Assembly: GCF_028275055.1 (NCBI RefSeq)
Contig: NZ_JAQCNJ010000016.1
Coordinates: forward strand, 1-56,516
DNA length: 56,516 nucleotides
Reading direction: 5' to 3'
From: Haloplanus sp.
Lineage (GTDB): Archaea > Halobacteriota > Halobacteria > Halobacteriales > Haloferacaceae
The notes beneath the pieces were generated by a model. The model was not told where the DNA came from. It saw nothing but the letters and a program-made list of their open reading frames with translations, and made no database searches. Both the position numbers and the translations under genes were made by a program. This document shows, piece after piece, positions 33,446-42,074 of this stretch (position 1 is its first letter; each line of letters begins with the position of its first letter).

Positions 33446-35563
33446 ATGGACGCGAAGCGGGAACTGACCAGCGTCGACCTCGCGGCCCTCGTCGCCGAAC
33501 TCGGCCGGTACGAGGGGGCGAAGGTGGATAAGGTCTACCTCTACGACGACGACCTCCTGCGGTTCCGGATGCGCGATTTCGACCGCGGCCGCGTCGAACT
33601 GCTGATCGAGGTGGGCGAGGTGAAACGCGCTCACGTCGCCGACCCGGAGCGTGTGGCCGACGCGCCGGAACGCCCACCGAACTTCGCGATGATGCTCCGG
33701 AACCGGCTCTCAGGGGCCGACTTCGCCGGCGTCTCGCAGTACGAGTTCGACCGCATCCTCAGGTTTGAGTTCGAACGCGACGACGAGGACACCACGGTCG
33801 TCGCGGAACTGTTCGGGCAGGGCAACGCCGCCGTTCTCGACGAAAGCGGCGAGGTCGTTCGGAGTCTGGAGACCGTCCGCCTGAAATCACGCACCGTTGC
33901 CCCGGGATCGCAGTACGGCTTCCCCGACTCCCGCGTTCACCCCCTGAGCATCGGCTATGACGCCTTTGTCCGCCGGATGGACGAGTCCAACACCGACGTG
34001 GTGCGGACCCTTGCGACCCAACTCAACTTCGGCGGCCTCTACGGCGAGGAGGTGTGTGCCCGTGCGGGCGTCGAGAAGACCCTCGACATCGCCGACGCGG
34101 GTGAAAACGAGTACGAGGCCCTCTACGACGCGATTGGCCGGATCGCCGACCGCCTCGAAACCGGCGACGTCGACCCGCGCGTGTACCTCGACGACGAGGA
34201 CCGCGTCGTCGACGTGACGCCGTTCCCCTTGGAGGAACGGGCGGACCTCTCGGCGGACGGCTTCGACTCCTTTAACGCCGCCCTCGACGACTACTTCGAC
34301 CGATTGGAGCGCGACCCCGACGAGGAGGCGACGGGCACCGATCGCCCTGACTTCGAGGCCGAGGTCGCCAAACAACAACGCATCATCGAACAACAGGAGA
34401 ATGCGATCGAGGGGTTCGAGGAGCAGGCGGCGGCCGAACGTGACCGCGCCGAAGCGCTGTACGCCAACTACGACCTCGTCGACGAGGTCATCTCGACGGT
34501 CCGGGCCGCCCGCGAGGAGAGCGTCCCGTGGGACGACATCGAGACGACACTCGCCGAAGGGGCCGAACGGGGCATCCCTGCCGCGGAGGCAGTCGTCGAC
34601 ATCGACGCCGCTGAGGGAACCGTAACCGTCAACCTCGATGGGACCCGCGTCACCGTCGATCCGTCCACGGGTGTCGAAAAGAACGCCGACCGCCTCTACA
34701 CCGAGGCGAAACGCGTCGAGGAAAAAAAGGAGGGTGCACTGGAGGCCATCGAGAACACGCGCGAGGAACTGGCGGCGGTCAAGCGCCGCCGCGACGAGTG
34801 GGAGGCCGTCGACGCGGACGACGAGACCGAGAACGGTGACGGGACAGAGAACGACGACGAGACCGAGAACGTCGACTGGCTCTCGCGGTCGTCGGTCCCG
34901 ATCAAACAACCCGAGCACTGGTACGAGGAGTTCCGCTGGTTCCACACGAGCGACGGCTTTCTCGTCATCGGCGGCCGGAACGCCGACGAGAACGAGGCCA
35001 TCGTCAAGAAGTATATGGAGCGCAACGACCGCTTTTTCCACGCACAGGCCCACGGTGGCCCGGTGACGCTACTGAAGGCGACGGGCCCGAGCGAGAAGGC
35101 CCGGGACGTGGATTTCCCCGACTCCAGTCTCCGCGAAGCGGCGCAGTTCGCCGTCTCCTACTCGTCGGTCTGGAAGGATGGCCGTTTCGCCGGCGACGCG
35201 TACATGGTCGATCCCGATCAGGTGTCGAAAACACCGGAAAGCGGCGAGTATATCGAGAAAGGCGGGTTCGTCATCCGCGGCGACCGGACCTACTTCCGTG
35301 ACGTGGGCGCGAGCGCCGCCGTCGGTATCCAGTGTGAACCGGAGACGCGGGTGATCGGCGGGCCGGCGAGCGCCGTCGAACCGCGTGCGGCCACGTCCCT
35401 CCGTCTCGAACCCGGCAAGTTCGCCCAGAACGACGCCGCAAAGCGGTGTTACCGACGGTTCAAAAAGCGGTTCGCGGACGACTCCTTCGTCCGCAAGGTG
35501 GCGAGCCCGGATCGGATTCAGGAGTTCCTGCCGGCCGGCAGGAGTAGCATCGTTGAGGGGTAA
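33446..35563 (+). CDS. rqcH: NEMF/RqcH-family ribosome quality control protein
   Basis: 705 residues. N-terminal NFACT-N domain (MDAKRELTSVDLAALVAEL ... NFAMMLRNRLSG), HhH-like middle, coiled coil (about 305-450 with KQQRIIEQQENAIEGFEEQ) and NFACT-R domain (HWYEEFRWFHTSDGFLVIGG ... NDRFFHAQAHGGPVTLLK). These proteins bind obstructed large subunits with peptidyl-tRNA and recruit tRNA for C-terminal tailing. An acidic low-complexity stretch near 455-475 is haloarchaeal. It heads a plus-strand cluster that includes pelA, also a ribosome-rescue factor. The gene is divergent from the MutS-family gene. Confidence 0.92.
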   Translation: MDAKRELTSVDLAALVAELGRYEGAKVDKVYLYDDDLLRFRMRDFDRGRVELLIEVGEVKRAHVADPERVADAPERPPNFAMMLRNRLSGADFAGVSQYEFDRILRFEFERDDEDTTVVAELFGQGNAAVLDESGEVVRSLETVRLKSRTVAPGSQYGFPDSRVHPLSIGYDAFVRRMDESNTDVVRTLATQLNFGGLYGEEVCARAGVEKTLDIADAGENEYEALYDAIGRIADRLETGDVDPRVYLDDEDRVVDVTPFPLEERADLSADGFDSFNAALDDYFDRLERDPDEEATGTDRPDFEAEVAKQQRIIEQQENAIEGFEEQAAAERDRAEALYANYDLVDEVISTVRAAREESVPWDDIETTLAEGAERGIPAAEAVVDIDAAEGTVTVNLDGTRVTVDPSTGVEKNADRLYTEAKRVEEKKEGALEAIENTREELAAVKRRRDEWEAVDADDETENGDGTENDDETENVDWLSRSSVPIKQPEHWYEEFRWFHTSDGFLVIGGRNADENEAIVKKYMERNDRFFHAQAHGGPVTLLKATGPSEKARDVDFPDSSLREAAQFAVSYSSVWKDGRFAGDAYMVDPDQVSKTPESGEYIEKGGFVIRGDRTYFRDVGASAAVGIQCEPETRVIGGPASAVEPRAATSLRLEPGKFAQNDAAKRCYRRFKKRFADDSFVRKVASPDRIQEFLPAGRSSIVEG

Positions 35564-35568
35564 GGTGG

Positions 35569-36810
35569 ATGAACGGAGCGGACAGGACGGGGGACGTGTC
35601 CGACCGATCGCCCGCCCTCCGTGCCTCCCTGCGCTACCTCACCACGAGTGACGACTGGATCAAGACAGCGGCGATCGGTGGCTTCCTCACGCTGTTCGGC
35701 GTTCTGGTCGTTCCGGCGATTCTGGCCACGGGCTACTTCGTCCGCGTGCTCCGGGCGGCAACGGACAACGACGACCCACCGGCCTTTGATGACTGGAGCG
35801 ACCTCGCGGGCGACGGCGCTCAGGTGGCTGTCATCGGACTGGTGTACGCGGTCGTTCTCGCCGTCACCACGTCGGTGCTTGCCGGGGCTGCCACCGGAGT
35901 CGGTGGCGAGGACGCCGGATCGGCGGTCGGCGGGTTGCTCGCCGTGGCCGCGACTGCGGCGTTCGCCTACGTCTTCCCGGCGGCGGTCGTCGCCTACGCC
36001 GAACGCGGGACGGCCCGGGCCGGGTTCGACGTGGTTGCGTTGCGGACGGTCGTCTCGACCCGTGCGTACGCCGGGACGTGGCTGCGGATGGTCACCGTCG
36101 TGGTCGTGACGGGCGTCGTCGCCGGGCTACTCGGCGTCATCCCATTGCTAGGTGCCGTCGCCGGCGCCGTCGTGAGCTTCTACGGTGCCGTGGTGGCCTG
36201 TCACTTTCTGGGTGGTGCGTGGGGCGACATCCGCGAGATGGAGGCGGCCTCGACCGACTCGGCGACCGCCATCGGCTGGGCGGCCATGCGGCGACGGGTG
36301 CGTCGGCTGTGGACGGAAAACGGGGACGCCGCGTCGGCCGGAGTAGGGGACCTCGTCGACCTCGGGGCCGTCCGCGAGCGGATCGGTGAGAGCGGAGACG
36401 CCGACTCGGCGGGACCGGCCGACCCCGTCGCGTGGAACGAAACGCCGGAGACGGGGCGTATGAGCGAAGGCGAGAACACGACCGTGGTGAAAAACGGCGG
36501 CGACCACGCCGATGCCGACGCCGACGTGACGACACGGCCGGTTTCGGTGGTCGCGGCGCGACCGATCGAGACGTTCGACGCCGCCGATATCGACACACTC
36601 GTCTCCGGACTCGACGCCGGCGACCCGGAAACCGTGGTGATGGCGACGCGGGCTCTCATCGAGACGGCGGGTGAGCGCCCGGGACTGCTCGTTGACTCCG
36701 ACTCCGACGCGATGTCTCGCCTTCGCGACCTGCGACTGTCGGAGACACAACAGGTCCGGACCGTGGCCACAAAGGCGGTTCGACGGTTCGAGGCGGCGGG
36801 GCTCTCCTGA
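35569..36810 (+). CDS. DUF4013 membrane protein with C-terminal soluble extension
   Basis: 413 residues. Residues 18-230 form a DUF4013 domain: amphipathic start ALRASLRYLTTSDDWIKTAAIGG, then about five or six membrane helices including a final VAGLLGVIPLLGAVAGAVVSFYG. After residue 240 the chain is soluble; a disordered acidic linker leads to a helical pair (about 340-410, ETFDAADIDTLVSGLDAGDPE, LRDLRLSETQQVRTVATKAV) that resembles one HEAT-like unit. It starts 5 bases after the rqcH stop and is probably co-transcribed. A paralogue without the extension is at 51271-51984. Function unknown. Confidence 0.8.
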   Translation: MNGADRTGDVSDRSPALRASLRYLTTSDDWIKTAAIGGFLTLFGVLVVPAILATGYFVRVLRAATDNDDPPAFDDWSDLAGDGAQVAVIGLVYAVVLAVTTSVLAGAATGVGGEDAGSAVGGLLAVAATAAFAYVFPAAVVAYAERGTARAGFDVVALRTVVSTRAYAGTWLRMVTVVVVTGVVAGLLGVIPLLGAVAGAVVSFYGAVVACHFLGGAWGDIREMEAASTDSATAIGWAAMRRRVRRLWTENGDAASAGVGDLVDLGAVRERIGESGDADSAGPADPVAWNETPETGRMSEGENTTVVKNGGDHADADADVTTRPVSVVAARPIETFDAADIDTLVSGLDAGDPETVVMATRALIETAGERPGLLVDSDSDAMSRLRDLRLSETQQVRTVATKAVRRFEAAGLS

Positions 36811-36865
36811 CCGCCGATCCGTGTGGAATGGCAAGGCATGAGTCGCTGGACGGCGAGATGTGTGT

Positions 36866-37933
36866 ATGCGAATCCAGAGCCGTGGTCGCGGCGAGGAGGG
36901 ACGCACCCGGCTGACGGTCGTCCCAGAGAACGTCGACGACCTCTGGCACCTATCCTACGTTCTCGAACCCGGTGACGACGTGGCGGGCGACACGAGTCGC
37001 CGGATCCAACGCGACGACGACAAGATGCGCGATACCGGCGGCGAACGCGAACACCTCCACGTCACCCTCGATGTCGAGGAGGTTGAGTTTGCCCGGTTTG
37101 CCAACCGTCTGCGGGTGGGTGGCGTTATCGTCGGCTGTTCCCGCGAGGACCAACTCGGTCACCACCACACCCTCAATGTCGAGGAACACGACGAACTGAC
37201 GATAATCAAACAGTTCAAACCGGATCAGATGGAACGAATCGAGGAGGCCGAGGCGGCGGCGGAGAACCCCGACGTGGCCATCGCCACCGTCGAGGAGGGT
37301 GAGGCCCACGTCCACACCGTTGCCCAGTACGGCACCGAGGAGTACGCCTCCTTCACCCGCCCGACAGGCAAGGGGGAGTACGCCCGGCCTCGATCCGAAC
37401 TGTTCGCCGAGTTGGGCGAGGCGCTGACCCACCTCGACCCCGACGCGGTGATCCTCGCCGGTCCCGGCTTCACCAAACGCGACGCACTCGACCATCTCGA
37501 GGCGGAACACGCCGACGTAGCCGGGAGGACAACCACCGTCGACACCGCCGGTGTCGGCGACCGGGGCGTCCACGAGGTGCTCAAGCGCGGCGCACTCGAC
37601 GAGGTCCAGACCGAGACGCGAATCGCGCGCGAGGCCGAACTCATAGACGACCTGACCGAAGAGATGGCGACGGGCGAGAAGGCCACCTACGGGGCTGAGG
37701 CGGTTGCCGAGGCCGCCGAGTACGGCGCCGTGAAGACGCTTCTGGTGCTCGATGACCGCCTCCGTGAGGAGCGACAGGGGCGGGGTGACTGGACGGTCGA
37801 CGCCGACGAGATGGTCACCTCGGTGGAGCGACAGGGCGGCGACGTCGTTGTCTTCTCCGGCGAGTTCGAACCCGGACAACGGCTAAAGAATCTAGGCGGT
37901 GTTGCCGCCTTGTTGCGCTACCGACTGGAGTGA
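36866..37933 (+). CDS. pelA: mRNA surveillance protein pelota
   Basis: 355 residues, full length. N-terminal Lsm-like domain ([30 protein letters not shown]), central eRF1-2-like domain without a GGQ motif, and C-terminal eRF1-3-like domain ([23 protein letters not shown]). Pelota with aEF1A/ABCE1 splits ribosomes stalled at mRNA ends. The ATG at 36866 fits the family start (MRI); a GTG two codons upstream is in frame. It is 55 bases after the DUF4013 gene and its stop overlaps the following GTG. Confidence 0.94.
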   Translation: MRIQSRGRGEEGRTRLTVVPENVDDLWHLSYVLEPGDDVAGDTSRRIQRDDDKMRDTGGEREHLHVTLDVEEVEFARFANRLRVGGVIVGCSREDQLGHHHTLNVEEHDELTIIKQFKPDQMERIEEAEAAAENPDVAIATVEEGEAHVHTVAQYGTEEYASFTRPTGKGEYARPRSELFAELGEALTHLDPDAVILAGPGFTKRDALDHLEAEHADVAGRTTTVDTAGVGDRGVHEVLKRGALDEVQTETRIAREAELIDDLTEEMATGEKATYGAEAVAEAAEYGAVKTLLVLDDRLREERQGRGDWTVDADEMVTSVERQGGDVVVFSGEFEPGQRLKNLGGVAALLRYRLE

Positions 37934-38106
37934 GCGTGCGCCCGATTCGCCTCGCCGGCCAGACCTTGCTCGCCGTCGCCACCGTTCTCTTTCTCGCCGC
38001 TGCGGCCGGAACGATCACGGGTCTGATCGGCGTCGGCGAGTCGGTTCCGGTCGTCGGTGCTGCGGTATGCTGTGTCGCCGCCGGCGGGATCCTCGCGCGG
38101 TCGTAG
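37930..38106 (+). CDS. Small two-helix membrane protein overlapping the pelA stop
   Basis: 58 residues from GTG at 37930, overlapping the pelA stop as GTGA. The chain reads a short basic start ([12 protein letters not shown]), helix 1 ([20 protein letters not shown]), a GVGESVP turn and helix 2 ([15 protein letters not shown]), ending ARS at TAG. The frame, hydrophobic pattern and start overlap all suggest a real gene coupled to pelA. No homologue recognised. It ends 4 bases before the stop of the convergent OCD-family gene. A GTG at 37936 is an alternative start. Confidence 0.6.
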   Translation: MSVRPIRLAGQTLLAVATVLFLAAAAGTITGLIGVGESVPVVGAAVCCVAAGGILARS

Positions 38107-38110
38107 CGCG

Positions 38111-39112
38111 TTACTCGCGGCCGGTCAGCGCCTCGCTCGCCGGGGCGAACGGAACCGACTCGCCCAGCCCGGCCGCCGCGGCCTTCTCATAGAGCATCGC
38201 GGCGGCGGCCACCGTCTCGACCCCCGTCCCGCCGCTGTCGAACACGGTGACCTCGTCGGCGTCGGTCCGGCCGGGTGTCTTGCCCGCGACCACCTCGCCG
38301 AGTTCGGCGTGGCAGTGGTCGGCGTCGACCGCTCCCGAGTCGACGGCGTGTCTGTACGACCCTGCGTCCTTATCCAGCCGCCCCCGGAGGTCGACCACGT
38401 ACGTCGACCGCGCGACGGTTGTGGTGTCGAGTTCCCGCTTCTCGGGGTGGTACTGCCCCATAGCCGTCACGTGCGTGCCGGGATCGAGCAGGTCACCGTC
38501 GAACACCGGGTCCGAGGCGTCCGTCGCGGTGACGACGATATCCGCACCCTCAACGGCCGCGTCGGACGAGGAGACCGCGGCGACGCTTGCGTCGAGGCGG
38601 CGGCCCATCTCGCCGGCGAAGGACTCGCGATGCTCCTTGGTCGGCGAGTACACCCAGACCGTCGTCAGGTCACGAACCGTCGCGACGGCGCGGAGCTGGC
38701 CGCGGGCCTGTGCGCCCGACCCGAAGACGGCGACGGCCGACGCGTCCGGGCGGGCGAGAACGTCGACGCCGACGGCTCCGGTTGCCCCCGTTTTGAACGG
38801 GTTCATACTCGCCCCGTCGAGGAGCGCGAGCGGTTCGCCCGACGCGGCGTCGTACAGCGGCGTGATGAACCACGCGTCGTTCTCGCCGAAGCCGGCGCTG
38901 TACATGTACCCGCCCATCACCCCGTCGTCGGGCAGGACGGCCGAGTAGGAGGTGAACAGCCCCGGCGGTTCCTCGTTGTAGAGCGCCGTCCGCGGTTCGG
39001 CGGGCGCGCCCTCGCCGCGTTGACGGTACCCCTCGCGGACGGCGTCGACGTACTCGGCCGGCGTCGCCAGTCCCGCAACGTCCTCGCTCGTCAGAAACAA
39101 CGTCTCGGTCAT
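38111..39112 (-). CDS. Ornithine cyclodeaminase / mu-crystallin family protein (possibly alanine dehydrogenase)
   Basis: 333 residues. N-terminal MTETLFLTSEDVAGLATPAEYVD and the substrate loop GGYMYSAGF, then the Rossmann motif VAVFGSGAQARGQLRA (GxGxQ) and the late motif VFDSGGTGVETVAAA. This family includes ornithine cyclodeaminase, archaeal alanine dehydrogenase and imine reductases; catalytic Lys and Asp cannot assign the substrate from sequence alone. TATA-like GGTATAACTG on the minus strand (39135-39144) is 23-32 bases before the ATG. Confidence 0.88.
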   Translation of the reverse strand: MTETLFLTSEDVAGLATPAEYVDAVREGYRQRGEGAPAEPRTALYNEEPPGLFTSYSAVLPDDGVMGGYMYSAGFGENDAWFITPLYDAASGEPLALLDGASMNPFKTGATGAVGVDVLARPDASAVAVFGSGAQARGQLRAVATVRDLTTVWVYSPTKEHRESFAGEMGRRLDASVAAVSSSDAAVEGADIVVTATDASDPVFDGDLLDPGTHVTAMGQYHPEKRELDTTTVARSTYVVDLRGRLDKDAGSYRHAVDSGAVDADHCHAELGEVVAGKTPGRTDADEVTVFDSGGTGVETVAAAAMLYEKAAAAGLGESVPFAPASEALTGRE

Positions 39113-39155
39113 GCCTCCGATTGCGGGCGGCTGGCAGTTATACCATTGCCCCGCC

Positions 39156-39380
39156 TCAGTCGGCGTTCATCCGAGGGCGTTCCGCCGATCCGCCAGCTGT
39201 CTCGTGTTCCGTAGCCACCGGACCGTTGACGAACAACGCGTGCCCGGCGACGAGGGCAGCCACGGCGGCCCCGACCGGCATCGCGATCAGCAGGTCCATA
39301 CCGGCGGCGATCAGGAACGCGGTGAGACCGACGAGCGCCCCGGGGATCAGCCCAAGAACGTAGTCGTAGTATCCGATCAT
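39156..39380 (-). CDS. Small two-helix membrane protein
   Basis: 74 residues. Starts MIGYYDYVLGLIPGALVG; helices at about 7-25 and 30-52 (LLIAMPVGAAVAALVAGHALFV), then a soluble tail GPVATEHETAGGSAERP. I recognise the type from haloarchaeal genomes but not a function. The upstream 218 bases are AT-rich with several TATA-like stretches (for example minus-strand CAGTTATGTC near 39413-39423). It lies 43 bases upstream of the OCD-family gene on the same strand. Confidence 0.65.
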   Translation of the reverse strand: MIGYYDYVLGLIPGALVGLTAFLIAAGMDLLIAMPVGAAVAALVAGHALFVNGPVATEHETAGGSAERPRMNAD

Positions 39381-39598
39381 GACTGTTTCTATTCTACTGT
39401 GACACTCGCAGGCGACATAACTGTTTCGCGTAGCCACAAAGAAACGACGATACAATACACTCAAAACTTTTCTATAACTTATGATTCGTCCGATGGGGTT
39501 CCGTTGTCGCACGGCACATCTCGGACAACGGGTCGGAACGGCCACCGGATCCGTCGCCTCTCGGTGTCGTCGAACACCCACCCGACCGATCGACCACG

Positions 39599-40018
39599 CT
39601 ACCGCAGTTTGAACAGAAGTGCCCGCCAGAGTGACAACCCGACGACCCCGACGCCCAACGAGACGAGAACGAACGTCACCTGGACACCGCCGCGAACGAA
39701 CGGTGCCGCCCGAAGCCCCATGGCGATGGCGTCGGCAAGGAGCCACGACCGAATCGCCAACGGGATGGCCGCTTTCGACGACTCGGCCGCCCCAGGGGCG
39801 TACGCGCCAAGAAGCGGTGCGGCGACGACCCACCCCACAAAGAACGGGGCAATGGTGCCGGCGAGGTAGCCGGGATTCGAGACGACAAAGCCCACGCCGT
39901 TGTGGTGGACGGTTCCCGCGCTGAACAACGCGGCGATGACGAGCAGATCACCCACCGCCATCGGGACGGTCCGGCCATCCAGCCGACGGTGGAAAAAGTC
40001 AGCGACTGCGTTTGCCAT
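39599..40018 (-). CDS. DUF3054 membrane protein
   Basis: 139 residues with four likely helices (about 20-40, 46-68, 85-103 and 110-132). Segments AVGDLLVIAALFSAGTVHHN and WVVAAPLLGAY plus RSWLLADAIAMGLR are characteristic of DUF3054 (found in actinobacteria and haloarchaea). Function unknown. Start ATG at 40018 with a weak TATA-like CATTAG at about 40042-40047. Confidence 0.8.
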   Translation of the reverse strand: MANAVADFFHRRLDGRTVPMAVGDLLVIAALFSAGTVHHNGVGFVVSNPGYLAGTIAPFFVGWVVAAPLLGAYAPGAAESSKAAIPLAIRSWLLADAIAMGLRAAPFVRGGVQVTFVLVSLGVGVVGLSLWRALLFKLR

Positions 40019-40361
40019 ACCCGCGCGTTCGAACGGCCCCCTAATGGCTCCCTCGCTTCGCCCCGAGAACCCTGAAGCCGAAGCTCCGGTCGAGGACCGC
40101 CGCGTCCGCCCCGGCGGCGACGGCAGAGGCCGTCGTACCGCCCCCGGCACGTCGAGTCGAGCCCGCCCGTCCCGTGCCGCCCGCGAGGCCGGCGTCCCGG
40201 CGCGGACACCCCCCCACAGATCGGCTCCGGATCGGTCGCGGGTCCGAGGTGGCCGTAGAATCCCGCGACACCCCGGAACACCCGAACGTCAGGATGCTGT
40301 GCGTTGGGACACCTGCGTCATGGAGGGTCAACGGTTTCCGGGCCGACGACGTGGGTCACCC
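40019..40361. other. 343-base intergenic region, nothing recognised
   Basis: Lies between divergent DUF3054 and GNAT genes. It is very GC-rich. Open frames on both strands are Arg/Gly-rich and match nothing I know. A short palindrome (GTTCGAAC near 40027-40034) is close to the DUF3054 start. An ATG at 40320 in frame with the GNAT gene would add a poor 14-residue extension. Confidence 0.5.
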
Positions 40362-41003
40362 ATGGAGTTCGCCCTGCTCGGCTGGTCATCCGACGGCCCA
40401 ACACTTCGCCTCGACCACCGGCGGTTCGCCTACGCTGGGAAGTTCGTCGTCGGGTCGACCGGGAAGGCGGTCGGACGAGCGACGACGAACGAGGGCGACG
40501 CGCCCGACACGACCGGAGCCCCGAACACGAACCGGCCCCCGAACGCGGCCGTCGACACCGACTACGACGACGACGTACTCGCGGCCGCGTCGTTCAGCGC
40601 CGACCGCACCGATCACGACCGCCTGTGTATCCGGTATGTCACCGTCCGGTCCGACCGCCGTGGCGAGGGTCTGGGCTCTCGACTCCTCGCGTTCGTCGCC
40701 GCACGCGCCGCCGACCGTGGGTACGACCGCGTCCGCATCGCCGTCAACAACCCCGCGGCGTACCGGGCGGCCTACCGCGCCGGGTTCGCGTTCACCGGGG
40801 CCGAGACGGGCCTTGCGGAACTCGTCTGTGAGCGTCCCGCCACCCGGCCCACACCCCGAGACGCCGACATCTACCGCAATGGCTTGGACCGCTACCGCGA
40901 GCGCGAGCTGGACGACGAGACGGCCGCCGAACTGGCGGACGCGCGGGCGGCCGGCCCCCCGGATGTCGTCGACCCGCCGGGCGGCACCGAACCCGGACGT
41001 TGA
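40362..41003 (+). CDS. GNAT-family N-acetyltransferase
   Basis: 213 residues. Acetyl-CoA-binding motif A is clear: LCIRYVTVRSDRRGEGLGSRLLAFVAARAADRGY contains the R/Q-x-x-G-x-G/A pattern, followed by the motif B segment VRIAVNNPAAYRAAYRAGF. The N-terminal half includes an acidic insertion (about 45-75) and is variable. The C-terminal 50 residues are soluble and charged, outside the GNAT fold. Substrate unknown. It precedes fen by 27 bases on the same strand. Confidence 0.85.
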   Translation: MEFALLGWSSDGPTLRLDHRRFAYAGKFVVGSTGKAVGRATTNEGDAPDTTGAPNTNRPPNAAVDTDYDDDVLAAASFSADRTDHDRLCIRYVTVRSDRRGEGLGSRLLAFVAARAADRGYDRVRIAVNNPAAYRAAYRAGFAFTGAETGLAELVCERPATRPTPRDADIYRNGLDRYRERELDDETAAELADARAAGPPDVVDPPGGTEPGR

Positions 41004-41030
41004 AATCGGTCGCCACCGTAATCGCTTGCG

Positions 41031-42011
41031 ATGGGCAACGCAGACCTGCGAGGACTCGCTGTTCTCTCCGAGGTGTCGTGGGACGCGGTGTCTGGTAGCG
41101 TCGTCGCCGTCGACGCGCACAACTGGTTGTACCGTTATCTCACCACGACGGTCAAGTGGACGAACGACGAGGTGTACACGACCGAGGCGGGCGAGGAGGT
41201 CGCGAACCTCGTCGGCGTCGTACAGGGGCTTCCCAAGTTCCTCGATCACGACCTCACACCCGTGTTCGTCTTCGACGGCGGCGTCACGGGACTGAAAGAC
41301 GACGAGGTGGCCAGGCGTCGCGAACAGCGTGAACGCGCCGAAAAGCGACTGACCGACGCGAACGAACGGGGCGACGCCGTCGAGGCCGCCCGCCTCGAAG
41401 CGCGAACCCAGCGGCTCACCGACGTGATCCTGAAAACCACCCGAGACCTGCTCGGCCTCCTTGACGTACCGGTCGTCGACGCGCCCGCGGAGGGTGAGGC
41501 GCAGGCGGCGTACATGGCCCGTCGGGGCGACGTCGACTACGCCGGGAGCGAGGACTACGACAGCCTGCTTTTCGGCGCGCCGTTGACGCTCCGCCGGTTG
41601 ACGAGCAAAGGGAAGCCGGAACTGATGGACCTCGACGCGACGCTCGACCACCACGGGATCACGCTGGAGCAACTGATCGACGTCGCGGTCCTCTGTGGCA
41701 CCGACTTCAACCCCGGCGTCGACGGCGTCGGCCCGAAAACAGCGCTTCAAGCCGTCGAGACCCACGGCAACCTGTGGGGTGTTCTCGACGCCGAAGGATG
41801 GCAGGTGGAACACGCCGACCGGGTGCGCGACCTGTTTCGCGATCCGCCGGTGACCGACGACTACGCCGTCGACACCGACCTCGACCCCGACGTCGCGGCC
41901 GCCCGGACCTACGTGACCGAGGAGTGGGGCGTCGACGCCGACGAGGTGGCACGTGGCTTCGACCGGATCGAGTCGGCGCTGGTTCAGACCGGATTGGACC
42001 GCTGGACCTGA
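41031..42011 (+). CDS. fen: Flap endonuclease 1
   Basis: 326 residues. N-terminal MGNADLRGL, then metal-site acidic clusters: [43 protein letters not shown] and [19 protein letters not shown] with the H2TH DNA-binding region. The C-terminus QTGLDRWT fits a PCNA-interacting (PIP) box. It removes 5' flaps in Okazaki fragment maturation and base-excision repair. The ATG is 27 bases after the GNAT stop; it may be co-transcribed with that gene. Confidence 0.95.
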   Translation: MGNADLRGLAVLSEVSWDAVSGSVVAVDAHNWLYRYLTTTVKWTNDEVYTTEAGEEVANLVGVVQGLPKFLDHDLTPVFVFDGGVTGLKDDEVARRREQRERAEKRLTDANERGDAVEAARLEARTQRLTDVILKTTRDLLGLLDVPVVDAPAEGEAQAAYMARRGDVDYAGSEDYDSLLFGAPLTLRRLTSKGKPELMDLDATLDHHGITLEQLIDVAVLCGTDFNPGVDGVGPKTALQAVETHGNLWGVLDAEGWQVEHADRVRDLFRDPPVTDDYAVDTDLDPDVAAARTYVTEEWGVDADEVARGFDRIESALVQTGLDRWT

Positions 42012-42074
42012 CGGTCCGTCGGCCCGTTTCGGTTGCGCGGCAGGTTTTTCCCTCTGGTCGTTCGTGTCACTCAC

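Noticed and set aside
40019-40361. Decayed gene in the GC-rich gap
   Set aside because: Frames are Arg/Gly-rich with no domain; nothing supports a pseudogene.
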